Shown piece after piece: positions 50,023 through 58,588 of a stretch of 64,000 bases of DNA. Source of the stretch: Halospina denitrificans (GTDB taxonomy: Bacteria > Pseudomonadota > Gammaproteobacteria > Pseudomonadales > Oleiphilaceae); NCBI RefSeq assembly GCF_004364635.1, contig NZ_SOAX01000002.1, forward strand, positions 663,519 through 727,518. The letters run 5' to 3'. The position numbers and the translations under genes were made by a program. The first letter of the stretch is position 1, and the number at the start of each line of letters is the position of its first letter. The notes beneath the pieces are model-generated. The model saw only the letters and a program-made list of their open reading frames with translations. It had not been told where the DNA came from and ran no database searches.

Positions 50023-50477
50023 CAGCCGCTCCCCGCCCTGGCGCCGTAGAGCTCCGCGGCACGACGGCAGAACGCATCCACCATGGCATTGGCGGCCTGG
50101 TGGAAGATGTTGCCGAAAGCAAACCGGGCAACACGTCCGTCCACATCAAACTCCAGCTCAAGTTTCACCTTGCAGGCGTCTTCCCTGAGCTCGACAAAAT
50201 GCCAGTACCCGCGAAGATAGCGAAACGGCCCATCCACCAGTTCCATCCGGATGCAGCTGTGAGGGTCCAGATGATTACGTGTGGTAAAGCGCTGGCTGAG
50301 ACCGCCACGCACCACTTCAAGAGAGGCCGTCACCTGCTGCCCATTGCCATCATCATGGCGGAGCGCATTACCGCACCAGGGAAGGAACTCCGGATAGGCC
50401 TCAACATCGCTCACCAGCGCAAACATCTCCCGGGCGGAATGTCGCACAAGGGCGCTGCGTTCAATCTTCTGCGTCAT
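50022..50477 (-). CDS. ratA: RatA family START-like protein (ribosome-associated toxin homolog)
   Basis: A 151-residue START/polyketide-cyclase fold protein. In E. coli RatA was described as blocking 70S formation and the family is also linked to coenzyme Q. Landmarks are the SAREMFALVSDVEAYPEFLPWC N-terminus, read as RHSAREMFALVSDVEAYPEF then LPWCGNA, and the FGNIFHQAANAMVDAFCRRA C-terminal helix. It is coupled to rnfH, and its start overlaps the transporter stop by 17 bases. Confidence 0.92.
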   Translation of the reverse strand: MTQKIERSALVRHSAREMFALVSDVEAYPEFLPWCGNALRHDDGNGQQVTASLEVVRGGLSQRFTTRNHLDPHSCIRMELVDGPFRYLRGYWHFVELREDACKVKLELEFDVDGRVARFAFGNIFHQAANAMVDAFCRRAAELYGARAGSG

Positions 50478-51927
50478 AATCCCCTATTGCCCCATAAGGC
50501 TCTTCGGATAACGGATAAACCGGTGTTTCGAAACTGTCTCCACCCCCGCCGCACCATGGGGGGGAATACTCATCGCAAAGGCTAGGCCCCTGCTGGTAGA
50601 GCCCAAACCCGACCGTCGCAACCACTGTGAGCGGGACCACCACACCCATGAGCAGGCGCCAGAACCGGAAACGCATCCCCTTCAGCCCCAGAAAGGAGAC
50701 CACCCGCTGAGGACGAAGGAAGCGACCCACAAGCAACGCCACGCCGAGAACCCCCAACGGAATAAAGAGCAGCCTGGCTAGCTGACTCATCCAGAAAAAG
50801 AAATCCGGCCCCGTCCCGCTGGCAACTCCGCGGACCGCCAGCAACCCGGCCAGACAGCCCGGGATCGCCGCCAGAGCCACAGCAAGGGCCCGCAGGCCGC
50901 CGAGCGACTCCGACAACCGTGCCACCAGAACTTCCATGACAAAGAGCGCGGACGTCCAGGCAAGCAACACCACCAGTATATAGAACAGACTCCCGACAAG
51001 CTGCCCGGAAGGCATCGCCTCAAACACCTGGGGCAATGTCACGAATACCAGTTCAAAGCCTGAGACCGAAGCCACCTGATGGGCAAAGAGCAGTGAAATG
51101 ACACCCAGCCCAAGCAACAGCGTGATGGCAAGATCCGTTGCAGCAACACCAATCCCCGACAGCGGAACCGATGCGTTGCCGGGCATATAGGCCCCCAGTG
51201 TCATCAGGGCGCCGCTGCCGATTGCCAGCGAGAAAAAGGCGAGCGAAACCGCATGGAAACCGCCAGACCAGCCGAGATCCTCCCAGCGAAACGCGAAAAG
51301 CGTCCAGCTTGCTTCGCCGGCCTTGCCGGACATGGCGCCCACCGTCACAAGCACCAGGATCACGACCAGCATCAAGGGCATCACGGTTCGAAGCGAGCTT
51401 TGCAGACCCCGCTGCAGCCCTTTCATCGATATACCGACCACCAGGGCCATAAAACTCAGGAGCCAGAAGGCCATATCGCCCTGATTGCTGTAGAAACGGG
51501 TAAACAGCGCGGAAGCGGCGGCGGGATTACCATTGAGTTCCCCCAGCGCTGCCCGGAACAGATAGGACAGCCCCATGCCTCCCACAACCCCGTAGAGCCC
51601 CAGCAGGATGCAGGCCGCCAGCATCATGGACCACCCTGCCCAGGGCATCAGCGGCGCAATCAGGGAACCCTCGGACATGCGCCTGAGGGTTGGAACCGGG
51701 CTCATCAGGCACCGGCGGGCCAGGGCCAGCTCCGCCATGACCACGGGCACCACCGCCAGAAACAGAACCGCCACGTACACCAGCAGAAACGCGCTGCCAC
51801 CATAGTTCACCATGGCGGACGGCACTCGCCACAGGTTGCCGAGCCCGATGACGGTAGCCGCCAACGCCAGCGAAAAGGTCCATCGACTGCCCCAGGCACT
51901 GGCCGGCGCAATGGAATTTGTGGCCAT
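50461..51927 (-). CDS. Neurotransmitter:sodium symporter family transporter
   Basis: A 488-residue inner-membrane protein of the SNF/NSS (LeuT-like) family, which couple sodium entry to uptake of amino acids or related solutes. The N-terminus has the family motif SLALAATVIGLGNLWRVPSAMVNYGGSAFLLVYV in the first two helices, and about 11-12 helices follow. Substrate unknown. The ATG at 51927 (MATNSIAP) has a GGGGC site; a longer reading is less likely. It lies between ratA and smpB, overlapping ratA, an unusual insertion into the ratA-smpB order. Confidence 0.88.
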   Translation of the reverse strand: MATNSIAPASAWGSRWTFSLALAATVIGLGNLWRVPSAMVNYGGSAFLLVYVAVLFLAVVPVVMAELALARRCLMSPVPTLRRMSEGSLIAPLMPWAGWSMMLAACILLGLYGVVGGMGLSYLFRAALGELNGNPAAASALFTRFYSNQGDMAFWLLSFMALVVGISMKGLQRGLQSSLRTVMPLMLVVILVLVTVGAMSGKAGEASWTLFAFRWEDLGWSGGFHAVSLAFFSLAIGSGALMTLGAYMPGNASVPLSGIGVAATDLAITLLLGLGVISLLFAHQVASVSGFELVFVTLPQVFEAMPSGQLVGSLFYILVVLLAWTSALFVMEVLVARLSESLGGLRALAVALAAIPGCLAGLLAVRGVASGTGPDFFFWMSQLARLLFIPLGVLGVALLVGRFLRPQRVVSFLGLKGMRFRFWRLLMGVVVPLTVVATVGFGLYQQGPSLCDEYSPPWCGGGGDSFETPVYPLSEEPYGAIGDYDAED

Positions 51928-52086
51928 GAACTGCCCCAATACTGCAAAGGATGACCCAGTGTAACCCAACCGCCCACTCGGCTTAAGCAGCAAACATACA
52001 GGCAGACACTTTGCTTTTTACCAAGGGCTTTAGGCTACAATGGCGGACCTTTTGCGGAACCGATTCAGTCAGGCCGGACCAACCCT

Positions 52087-52569
52087 ATGAGCGGAAAGAA
52101 AAAATCCACCTCTGGTGGAAGCACGATCGCCCTCAACAAGAAAGCGCGGCACGAATACCATATTGAAGAAACCTTCGAGGCCGGCCTCCAGCTTCACGGG
52201 TGGGAAGTGAAGGCCCTGCGCGCTGGCAAGTGCCAGATCACGGACGCCTATGTGCTCCTGAAAAATGGCGAAGCCTGGCTGCTCGGACTCCACATTCCGC
52301 CATTGCCATCGGTATCCACCCATATCAACCCGGACCCCACACGGACGCGCAAGCTTCTGCTGCACCGGCGTGAAATTGCCACGCTTGTAGGCAAAACACA
52401 GCAGACAGGACACACCTGTGTGCCGCTTGCCATTTACTGGAAGAAGAACCTCATCAAGGTCCAGATCGCCCTGGTCAAGGGTAAGAAGCTGCATGACAAG
52501 CGGGCGACCGAGAAAGAGCGGGACTGGAACCGGGAGAAACAGCGGATCCTGCGGGCGAACTTACGGTAA
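52087..52569 (+). CDS. smpB: SsrA-binding protein SmpB
   Basis: Binds tmRNA and takes it to stalled ribosomes in trans-translation. The 160-residue product shows [15 protein letters not shown] near the N-terminus, [19 protein letters not shown], and the basic C-terminal tail [17 protein letters not shown]. The ssrA gene is 1.6 kb downstream on the same strand, with one gene between. A -10-like TACAAT lies at 52036-52041, but I could not find a convincing -35. Confidence 0.97.
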   Translation: MSGKKKSTSGGSTIALNKKARHEYHIEETFEAGLQLHGWEVKALRAGKCQITDAYVLLKNGEAWLLGLHIPPLPSVSTHINPDPTRTRKLLLHRREIATLVGKTQQTGHTCVPLAIYWKKNLIKVQIALVKGKKLHDKRATEKERDWNREKQRILRANLR

Positions 52570-52660
52570 GGTAATGCCAACAGCTGTTCCAGCAGTGGTT
52601 TAGCGGACGTATACTCGTCCTGTATTCCAAAACAAATACCACTGCAACCAGGGAGGGATC

Positions 52661-54106
52661 ATGTCTGCCAACCGCACAGCCATGTCCTCGGTCGATACTG
52701 CCTGGTTGCGGATGGAGTCTCCCGAAAGCCCCATGATGATCGGGGCCGTGCTGGTCTTTGATGAGCCGATCGACTTCGGGATGTTCCGCAACCTGCTTGA
52801 AGAACGCTTCCTTCGTTTCCGCCGCTTCCGGCAACGCGTTGTCTGTAAGAGTGACCGCTGCTACTGGGAGGATGACCCCTGGTTTGACCTGGACAACCAC
52901 CTGCACGCCACCGCGCTCCCCGGAAAGGCTGACCAGACCGCGCTCCAGAGCCTTGTCAGCAACCTGAACAGCACACCACTCGATTTCAACCACCCCCTCT
53001 GGCAGATCCATTACGTCGACCAGTACCAGGGCGGTTGCGCGCTTATCGTACGCATCCACCACTGCATCGCCGACGGCATCTCGCTGGTACGGGTCCTGCT
53101 GTCACTGACGGATGAATGTGGCCCGGAAGAGGATGAAGAGCTCTGCCGCAGACGCCGCAAACAACGTACCGATACCTCCACGTGGCCGGAATGGCGCCGG
53201 GTGGTTTTCCGGGCACGACGCAACCTGCGGCTCGCACGACGCCAGGTTCGAGAGACCTGGCGCACCGTCCAGGAGGACCCCGCCTACCTCCTGCGGCTTG
53301 GCGAGGAATGCGCGCTGGTGGGAAAGGACCTCTTCCGGGTCGCCTTCCGGGCCCCGGAGCCGGCCACCCCCCTGAAAGGCCCGCTCTCTGGTCGCAAGGA
53401 AGTAGCCTGGTCGGAACCGCTCAGCCTGGGCGAGGTCAAGGCAACCGCCAGGGCCCTGGACGGCACCGTCAACGACGTGCTCATGGCCGCGGCCACCGGC
53501 GCCATCCACGCCTTCCTGCGGGCGAGCCAGACACCACTGCCGGAGACCGGTATCCGCGTCGCCGTGCCCTTCAATCTGAGACCACTCAACCAGCCCATTA
53601 CGCGTCTTGGGAATCAGTTCGGGCTGGTTCTGGTGCCACTACCCGTGCAGGCCCTGTGCCCGCGGGAACGCTTCCGATTCGTCCAGGAGCACATGGCGGA
53701 GCTGAAGCAGTCCTACCAGGCCCAGGTCTCCTACGGCCTGCTCGATATACTCGGGCGCGGCCCGGACCTGCTTGAGCGCCGGGCACTGGAGCTGCTCAGC
53801 CGGCGCGCCTCCGCCGTGCTCACCAACGTGCCCGGCCCCGAGGAGCCTCTTTACCTCTGCGGCTCCCGGCTACGCCAGCCCATGTTCTGGGTGCCGCAGA
53901 CCGGGGATGTTGGCATTGGCCTGAGCATCTTCAGCTACGCCGGTCAGGTCCAGTTCGGCGTTATCATCGACCGCGAGCTCATGCCCTCCCCAGAGGGCAT
54001 GGCTGCGGCCTTCGCGGACGCCTTCCATGAAATCCGGGATCTGGCCCTTGATGAGAGCGGGCAGGCCCCGGTAATAAAAACCCGCGAGCCCTTGAGAATG
54101 GACTAG
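52661..54106 (+). CDS. Wax ester synthase/diacylglycerol acyltransferase (WS/DGAT)
   Basis: Esterifies fatty acyl-CoA with long-chain alcohols or diacylglycerol, making storage lipids. The 481 residues carry the catalytic HHxxxDG motif (IHHCIADGISL) and the N-terminal PMMIGAVLVFD strand of the WES acyltransferase family, with a C-terminal WS_DGAT domain (LTNVPGPEEPLYL). A GGGAGGG site precedes the ATG. It sits between smpB and ssrA; its 3' end contains the ssrA promoter. Such genes are frequent in Marinobacter relatives. Confidence 0.92.
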   Translation: MSANRTAMSSVDTAWLRMESPESPMMIGAVLVFDEPIDFGMFRNLLEERFLRFRRFRQRVVCKSDRCYWEDDPWFDLDNHLHATALPGKADQTALQSLVSNLNSTPLDFNHPLWQIHYVDQYQGGCALIVRIHHCIADGISLVRVLLSLTDECGPEEDEELCRRRRKQRTDTSTWPEWRRVVFRARRNLRLARRQVRETWRTVQEDPAYLLRLGEECALVGKDLFRVAFRAPEPATPLKGPLSGRKEVAWSEPLSLGEVKATARALDGTVNDVLMAAATGAIHAFLRASQTPLPETGIRVAVPFNLRPLNQPITRLGNQFGLVLVPLPVQALCPRERFRFVQEHMAELKQSYQAQVSYGLLDILGRGPDLLERRALELLSRRASAVLTNVPGPEEPLYLCGSRLRQPMFWVPQTGDVGIGLSIFSYAGQVQFGVIIDRELMPSPEGMAAAFADAFHEIRDLALDESGQAPVIKTREPLRMD

Positions 54107-54120
54107 GGCGCCCATATACT
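54092..54120 (+). promoter_or_regulatory. ssrA promoter
   Basis: TTGAGA (54092-54097) and TATACT (54115-54120) are 17 bases apart, with tmRNA beginning 10 bases after the -10 box. The -35 box lies inside the end of the wax ester synthase gene. Confidence 0.8.
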
Positions 54121-54129
54121 AATGGGTAC

Positions 54130-54490
54130 GGGGACGATCCGGATTCGACGCTGGTGACAAAACCCGAGGTGCATGCCGAGATGACAGCGAATCTCGTAAA
54201 ATCAAAGCTGTGCTAAAGATAGTTGCAAACGACGACAACTACGCACTGGCGGCATAAAACCCGCTAGTCTGCCTAGCCGGGGTGCTTGTTCCCCGCGCGT
54301 TCAGGCAGTCATAGAAAACAAGCTCGCTACCGCGTATTGCTCTATACGCTGTAGTTAAAACCCGAAGAGCTCGCCCCTTGCACCCTGACCTTTGGGTCGC
54401 CTGGGGTTAAAGCAATAAAAGGAAGCTAAGCATGTAGAGCCGAGGGCGGAGTACCGGCGGACGCGGGTTCAACTCCCGCCGTCTCCACCA
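54130..54490 (+). ncRNA. ssrA: Transfer-messenger RNA (tmRNA)
   Basis: A 361-base one-piece tmRNA for rescuing stalled ribosomes and tagging their products. The 5' GGGGACG and 3' CGTCTCC ends form the acceptor stem, followed by an encoded CCA; the T-arm reads GGGTTCAACTCCC. The tag reading frame is 54225-54257 and encodes ANDDNYALAA, then TAA, the Pseudomonas-type tag. Pseudoknot-rich segments follow. Its 3' end is the left attachment site of a genomic island. Confidence 0.98.
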
Positions 54491-54493
54491 AAC
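54464..54493. other. attL of the ssrA genomic island
   Basis: The 18-base core CGGGTTCAACTCCCGCCG in the tmRNA T-arm, plus the following 12 bases to 54493, recurs at 63879-63908 in the same orientation with 28 of 30 identities. The tmRNA is intact here, so this is the gene-side junction. Confidence 0.85.
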
Positions 54494-54504
54494 AGCAAGA
54501 CTTA

Positions 54505-54532
54505 AAGCCCTGATTCGTCAGGGCTTTTTTTT
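54505..54532 (+). terminator. ssrA terminator
   Basis: AAGCCCTGA and TCAGGGCTT (loop TTCG) followed by eight T, 14 bases after the tmRNA 3' end. Confidence 0.93.
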
Positions 54533-54560
54533 ATTCCCGAACTGCCACCCAGCAATATGC

Positions 54561-54579
54561 GTCCACGAAGTGTCCACAC
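54561..54579. repeat. Possible integrase arm-type site, left copy
   Basis: GTCCA at 54561 and TGTCCACAC at 54571-54579 recur with the same 10-base spacing and orientation at 63761 and 63771-63779, just inside the other end of the island. A role in integrase binding is inferred from position. Confidence 0.45.
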
Positions 54580-54732
54580 AGAGCTTCAACCGCATTCAGA
54601 CACACCAAAACCCTCTGCCAGAGCTTATTCATGAGCTAATTCGCATCGCACCAAGACGAGCAGAGTAGTCGAGAGCGTCTGGACACCAGCCACCGCCGGC
54701 AAGCTAAGAAGACGCAAAAACCTCAAAAGGAG

Positions 54733-54761
54733 TTGACGTCGCGCTACATCTCTGATATATT
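54733..54761 (+). promoter_or_regulatory. Strong sigma-70 promoter in the island
   Basis: TTGACG (54733-54738) and TATATT (54756-54761) are exactly 17 bases apart. Transcription would start near 54768 into a structured leader and the 81-residue ORF. Confidence 0.65.
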
Positions 54762-54767
54762 TGGGAG

Positions 54768-54855
54768 TTGGGCATAATTAGCCCAAAAGGAAGGACCGGG
54801 GCTTAAACCCCGGAAATTAGGAATTGGATTCGGATGCCGCCGAATCCTCATTTCC
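54768..54855 (+). ncRNA. Structured leader RNA with stacked hairpins
   Basis: From the expected start of transcription there are: TTGGGC with GCCCAA (54768-54786), CCGGGG with CCCCGG (54796-54813), and an 8-bp hairpin GGATTCGG with CCGAATCC (54826-54847) that is itself enclosed by GGAAAT with ATTTCC (54812-54855). The outer stem is followed by ACCA. I do not recognise a known RNA family. It could be a regulatory leader or a free small RNA. Confidence 0.5.
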
Positions 54856-54881
54856 ACCAAATCAAGCTATAGGAGACTATT

Positions 54882-55127
54882 ATGGTGAAAATTTCTTTTA
54901 GAATACTATCTTTGAAATCAAAATCTACTGCAAAGAAAGTAAGGCGTCAAGTATTATTTCAAAAAAATCCCTTAAAAACGATAGGGCGCATTTTCGCCCA
55001 TCAACTAATAAGCGTCGTAATCGCCCTATCGTTGCAGGCTATTCAAGAACCTGATACCCAGCCTCCCCACTTAGCCCCCCCACTCTATGAGGGGCCTCCA
55101 CAGACCCAAGAGTACAATTGGGCATAA
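54882..55127 (+). CDS. 81-residue island protein, function unknown
   Basis: A basic N-terminus rich in Lys and Arg (about 1-35), a short hydrophobic segment (about 40-55, AHQLISVVIALSLQAI) and a proline-rich C-terminus (PPHLAPPLYEGPPQ). An AGGAG site lies seven bases before the ATG. The AT-rich codon use differs from the chromosome. The coding region itself contains a 12-bp perfect inverted repeat and the stop is inside a hairpin, so the RNA may matter as much as the protein. No family recognised. Confidence 0.5.
   Translation: MVKISFRILSLKSKSTAKKVRRQVLFQKNPLKTIGRIFAHQLISVVIALSLQAIQEPDTQPPHLAPPLYEGPPQTQEYNWA
54977..55033. repeat. 12-bp perfect inverted repeat inside the 81-residue ORF
   Basis: AACGATAGGGCG (54977-54988) and CGCCCTATCGTT (55022-55033) are perfect reverse complements, 33 bases apart. 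A competing smaller hairpin (GGGCG with CGCCC at 54984-54998) can also form. Confidence 0.7.
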
Positions 55128-55142
55128 GGCGCAACGCCTTAT
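55124..55142. repeat. Perfect 8-bp hairpin over the stop codon of the 81-residue ORF
   Basis: ATAAGGCG, loop CAA, CGCCTTAT. The TAA stop lies in the stem. There is no T run, so it is a weak terminator candidate at best. Confidence 0.6.
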
Positions 55143-55197
55143 CTATCAGCGGCCTCAATAGAGGCTGCTGCCATAGGGTTCAAACGAACGGCGTCCT

Positions 55198-56151
55198 CTA
55201 AGTGGTCAGGGGATAGGTGAGGTAACGCATCGTCATGCTGATGCTGGCATGGCCCAGGATCCGCTGGAGCGTGAGAATGTTACCGCCGTTCGTCATGAAA
55301 TGGCTGGCGAACGTATGGCGCAGTATGTGGGCACATTGACCCTTGGGCAGTGTCAGCCCTGCCCTTCTGACCGCTCGCCGGAATGCCGATATGGTGGACG
55401 TTCCGAAGCTGCCCCACTCTTTCAGATGCTCCGTGATCGCCTGGTGAAGCTCCTGGGAGATCGGAACCGTGCGCTTTCGGCCTGATTTGGTGTTCACGAA
55501 AGTGACCCGGTACCGCTTGAAGTGATTCAGCGTCAAGCCCTCAGCCTCCGACCACCGAGCACCGGTTTCCAGGCTTATACGAGCAACCAGGTAAACATGC
55601 GGGTTGTCGCAGCCCTCGCTAAGTTCCTGAAACAGCTTCTGGATCTCGTGGTGTTCCAGTTACCCATCTCCTGTTCCGGCACCTTCAACGGCCGCACGGA
55701 TGACAGCGGGTTGCTGTAATTGATCTCCCCCAGCCGCTGCAGCTCATTGAATACGGCGTTGAGATAGCCCAACTCATTGTTACAGGTCTTGGGTGTCCGC
55801 CCTTCTTCCGTCCTGACTGCGCGATACTTCATGTAGTCCCGTGCCTGGATATCCGCGGCCACCGGATCGCCCCAGGCCTCCGCAATACGCATCGAGTGAT
55901 CGTAACGGCGCTTGCCGTCCTTCAGGTATCGCCGGTGAGCGTCATACCAAAGCGTGAACAGTTCGCTCAGCCGGCGCTTATCCTTACTGCAGCTCGTTCC
56001 AGTCTGCCCCACTCTGAATCTGAGAGAGCAGCCAGCGCTCATACCGATGCGCTTCCGCCTTACTGGGGAAAGTCTTGCGCACGCGTTTACTTCCTCGACC
56101 ACCGAGGCGCACATCAATCTGCCAGCGGCCAGACTTCTGTTTCCGGATCAT
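55198..56151 (-). pseudogene. int: Tyrosine-recombinase integrase, inactivated by two frameshifts
   Basis: Read through the shifts, about 317 residues form a phage-type integrase: a basic N-terminal arm-binding part (MIRKQKSGRWQIDVRLGGRG), a core-binding domain (LWYDAHRRYLKDGKRR) and a catalytic domain with HILRHTFASHF, a later GH and the nucleophilic tyrosine in MTMRYLTY. The first shift is near 55990, where the frame ends in an early stop; the second is near 55662, around GGTAACTGG. The ATG is at 56151. Its position beside attL identifies it as the island's own integrase, which is now probably inactive. Confidence 0.88.
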
Positions 56152-56259
56152 GCCGCGACCTTTGTCAACGCCAGCCTAATTTGTCCGGTTTCTCCCGGTT
56201 TAATTTGTCCGCCGGTTGAGTGAGTTGGTTCTGTTTCTGGATGGCCAGTCCGGTTTCAG

Positions 56260-57075
56260 TCAGGCCGGGGTTGGGTCCTCTTCATTGGTTGCGGTGTTGG
56301 GTTCGGGCGAGTCATCACTGCCCGCCGGTGGGTTGTTCTTGAGCATGCCGGCACGGCGTTTCTCTTTGAGTCGGTAGCTCTCACCCTTGATGTTGACGGT
56401 GGTGGCGTGGTGCAGCAGCCGGTCCAGGATGGCGGTGGCGATGACCTGCTCACCGAAGACCTCGCCCCAGTCGGCGAAGGACTTGTTGGAGGTCAGGATC
56501 ATCGAGGCCTTCTCGTAGCGGCGGTTGATCAGCCGGAAGAACAGCGAGGCCTCGTCCCGTGACAGCGGCAGATAGCCGATCTCATCGACGATCAACACCT
56601 TGGGGTAACTCAGCTGCTTGAGCGTGCGATCCAGCCGGTTCTCCTCTCGGGCCTTCTTGAGGCGGGTCATCAGCTGGTCCAAGGTCTGGAACTCGACTCG
56701 ATGGCCGGCTTCAACAGCCTTCACGCCCAACGCGATGGACAGATGGGTTTTACCTACACCGGGTGGCCCGAGGAAGATGACATTCTCGCCGCGTTCCACG
56801 AAAGCCAGGCCCGAGAGGTTGCGCAACACATTGCGATCCACCGAGGGCTGGAACTCGAAGTCGAACTGCTCCAGCGTCTTGATGTGGGGGAAGCGGGCCT
56901 GGTTCATGCGTGACTCGATCCCCTTGCGGTTACGCCCGGCCCACTCGGTCTCCAGCGCCTGGGCGAGGAAGTCCTGGTAATCGAGCTGCTTCTTGGCGGC
57001 CTGTTCGCACACTGTATCGAGCTGATCCGGCAGATACTCGAACTTGAGTCGTTCAAACAGTTGCTCCAGCTGCAT
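56260..57075 (-). CDS. istB: IS21 helper ATPase IstB
   Basis: The AAA+ ATPase that assists IstA in choosing target sites. The 271 residues have the Walker A motif [10 protein letters not shown] and Walker B VLIVDEIGYLP. I start at ATG 57075, which overlaps the istA stop (TGATG); the longer in-frame reading is inside istA. The C-terminus has an unusual acidic Pro/Asn-rich tail (SDDSPEPNTATNEE). Confidence 0.93.
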   Translation of the reverse strand: MQLEQLFERLKFEYLPDQLDTVCEQAAKKQLDYQDFLAQALETEWAGRNRKGIESRMNQARFPHIKTLEQFDFEFQPSVDRNVLRNLSGLAFVERGENVIFLGPPGVGKTHLSIALGVKAVEAGHRVEFQTLDQLMTRLKKAREENRLDRTLKQLSYPKVLIVDEIGYLPLSRDEASLFFRLINRRYEKASMILTSNKSFADWGEVFGEQVIATAILDRLLHHATTVNIKGESYRLKEKRRAGMLKNNPPAGSDDSPEPNTATNEEDPTPA

Positions 57076-58271
57076 CACACCATCTCCTCGTAAACGCTGA
57101 GGTCGCGAACTTGAACCGGCATAGACTCCCGCCACAGGCGTTGATGGTGCTCCGGCTGCTGTTGCCAGCCGGCTGAGGGATCGCTCAGAACATGCCGGGC
57201 AATGGGCTCGTCAGGCCCCTGGAGGCGAAGGCGGCCGTAGACGGTAAGCACGCCCTCCAGGGTGAGGTGGCAGTTGAGCACCTCACCGCAGTACTCATCA
57301 GGCACGCTGTAGCGGTTGCCCTCGACGTTGATGTAACCGTCCCAGCCGGCGGTGCGCTGGAAGCGGTACGCGGTGTCGAACCGCGCTTGTGGAAGCGGCT
57401 GCAACGCCGGAGCCTCTTCACGGCGAAAGCGCTCCATGACGACGTCGCCGTGGGTGCCGTGCTCGCGCTGGTTGGCGACTTCCGCCAACCATTGCTCCAG
57501 GCAGTGGTTGAGATGATCGAGGCTGTCGAAGCGCTGGTGGCGTTGGAAGAAGTTCTCCTTCACGTAACGCACCATCCGTTCGGTCTTGCCCTTGGTCCGG
57601 GCCCGGTACGGGCGACAGGCCCGAGGCTTGAACCCATAGCAACCGGCCAGATCCAGAAAACGGGCGTTGAAGCGCACATCGCCACCACTGCGCCCGACAA
57701 CTGCCGCACGCTGGTTATCGACCAACACTTCGGCGGCCACCCCTCCGAAGTGCTCAAACGCCCGCACAAGGCTCTCATAGGTGTGCTCGGCGTCCTGGCA
57801 GGGAGCCGCATAGACATGGAAGTAGCGCGAGTGGCCAAGGGTGTTCACCGCGAAGTGAACCCGCTGTGTCTGGCCGTCGACCTCCGCGTCGATCTCGCCC
57901 CAGTCATGCTGGAGCTGACGCCCTGGTGGCGTCTCGAAGCGCACGGTTGCCTTCGACGGCTGGAGCCGGCGCAGTGGGCGAACGTAATCCTCAACCAGGG
58001 TTGAGCCGCCGTCATAGCCGGCGGCCTGAAGCCGTGTTCGGATGACACGACAGTTCCAGATCCCGTCACCGAGCATTGCATCGATCATCGGCTTGTAGGG
58101 ATCGAGTTTACTGCCCCGGGCGCCGGGGCGGCGCCCGCTGGCGGGACCACCGCGCTGCAGTGTCCGGCGCACGGTGCGCTCCGAACAACCGATCTGGGCG
58201 GCGATGTCCTTCAGGTATAGGCCTTGTCGGCGCATTCGCTTTATCATCATAGCGTCCGTCCTCTTGAGCAT
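57075..58271 (-). CDS. istA: IS21 transposase IstA
   Basis: A DDE transposase of 398 residues. It has an N-terminal helix-turn-helix (LKDIAAQIGCSERTVRRTL), the first catalytic Asp in QLQHDWGEIDA, the second in EVLVDNQRAAV, and the Glu in GKTERMVRYVKE. No frameshift or stop is visible, so the element may still be active with IstB. Confidence 0.93.
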   Translation of the reverse strand: MLKRTDAMMIKRMRRQGLYLKDIAAQIGCSERTVRRTLQRGGPASGRRPGARGSKLDPYKPMIDAMLGDGIWNCRVIRTRLQAAGYDGGSTLVEDYVRPLRRLQPSKATVRFETPPGRQLQHDWGEIDAEVDGQTQRVHFAVNTLGHSRYFHVYAAPCQDAEHTYESLVRAFEHFGGVAAEVLVDNQRAAVVGRSGGDVRFNARFLDLAGCYGFKPRACRPYRARTKGKTERMVRYVKENFFQRHQRFDSLDHLNHCLEQWLAEVANQREHGTHGDVVMERFRREEAPALQPLPQARFDTAYRFQRTAGWDGYINVEGNRYSVPDEYCGEVLNCHLTLEGVLTVYGRLRLQGPDEPIARHVLSDPSAGWQQQPEHHQRLWRESMPVQVRDLSVYEEMV

Positions 58272-58374
58272 CGGCTGCCTCCCGGGTGTTCACTGCGGCT
58301 ACAGTTACTTCCCGGAAGGTACCGGTCTTGAGAGGGCGGACAAATTAGTTCGGGATTAAGCGGACAATATCAAG

Positions 58375-58572
58375 CGGGCGTGACACCTTCCCCTGTAATC
58401 GTCGCTGCAGGAGTCCATCCCGCACCAGTTCATAGAGCATGTCACTGGTCATGTCCCGCCTTCGGTAATACTGCGTTAGGTCATCCCACAGGCCCGATTT
58501 CTTGAGGCAGTGCCACACCTGCTGAGGACTGAACCGGTTGCGTGCGTAGATGCTCAGCAGGTTGCCGAAGGC
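58375..58572 (-). pseudogene. Truncated gene fragment, perhaps DUF3791-like
   Basis: About 65 codons (FGNLLSIYARNRF, SPQQVWHCLKKSGLWDDL, DMLYELVRDGLLQRRL) survive between the IS21 end and the IS3 remnant. Both ends are cut. The helical pattern loosely resembles DUF3791 proteins, which are often near toxin-antitoxin genes, but I am not sure. It marks a gene lost from the island. Confidence 0.4.
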
Positions 58573-58588
58573 AAGGGCGATCGTCACG

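Larger units (their letters stand above)
56182..58366. mobile_element. IS21-family insertion sequence
   Basis: The istA and istB genes overlap as usual. The ends carry two TTGTCCG-type repeats each: TTTGTCCGG... and TAATTTGTCCGCC near 56180-56213, and in inverted form GGCGGACAAATTA and GCGGACAAT near 58336-58367. I set the boundaries at TGTCCG/CGGACA; they may be off by a few bases, and I found no clear target duplication. Both genes are full length, so the element looks complete. Confidence 0.8.

Noticed and set aside
54768..54855. A tRNA or retron RNA in the structured leader
   Set aside because: The ACCA-ended double stem lacks an anticodon arm and D-arm, and no reverse transcriptase gene lies nearby, so I only report it as an unassigned structure.
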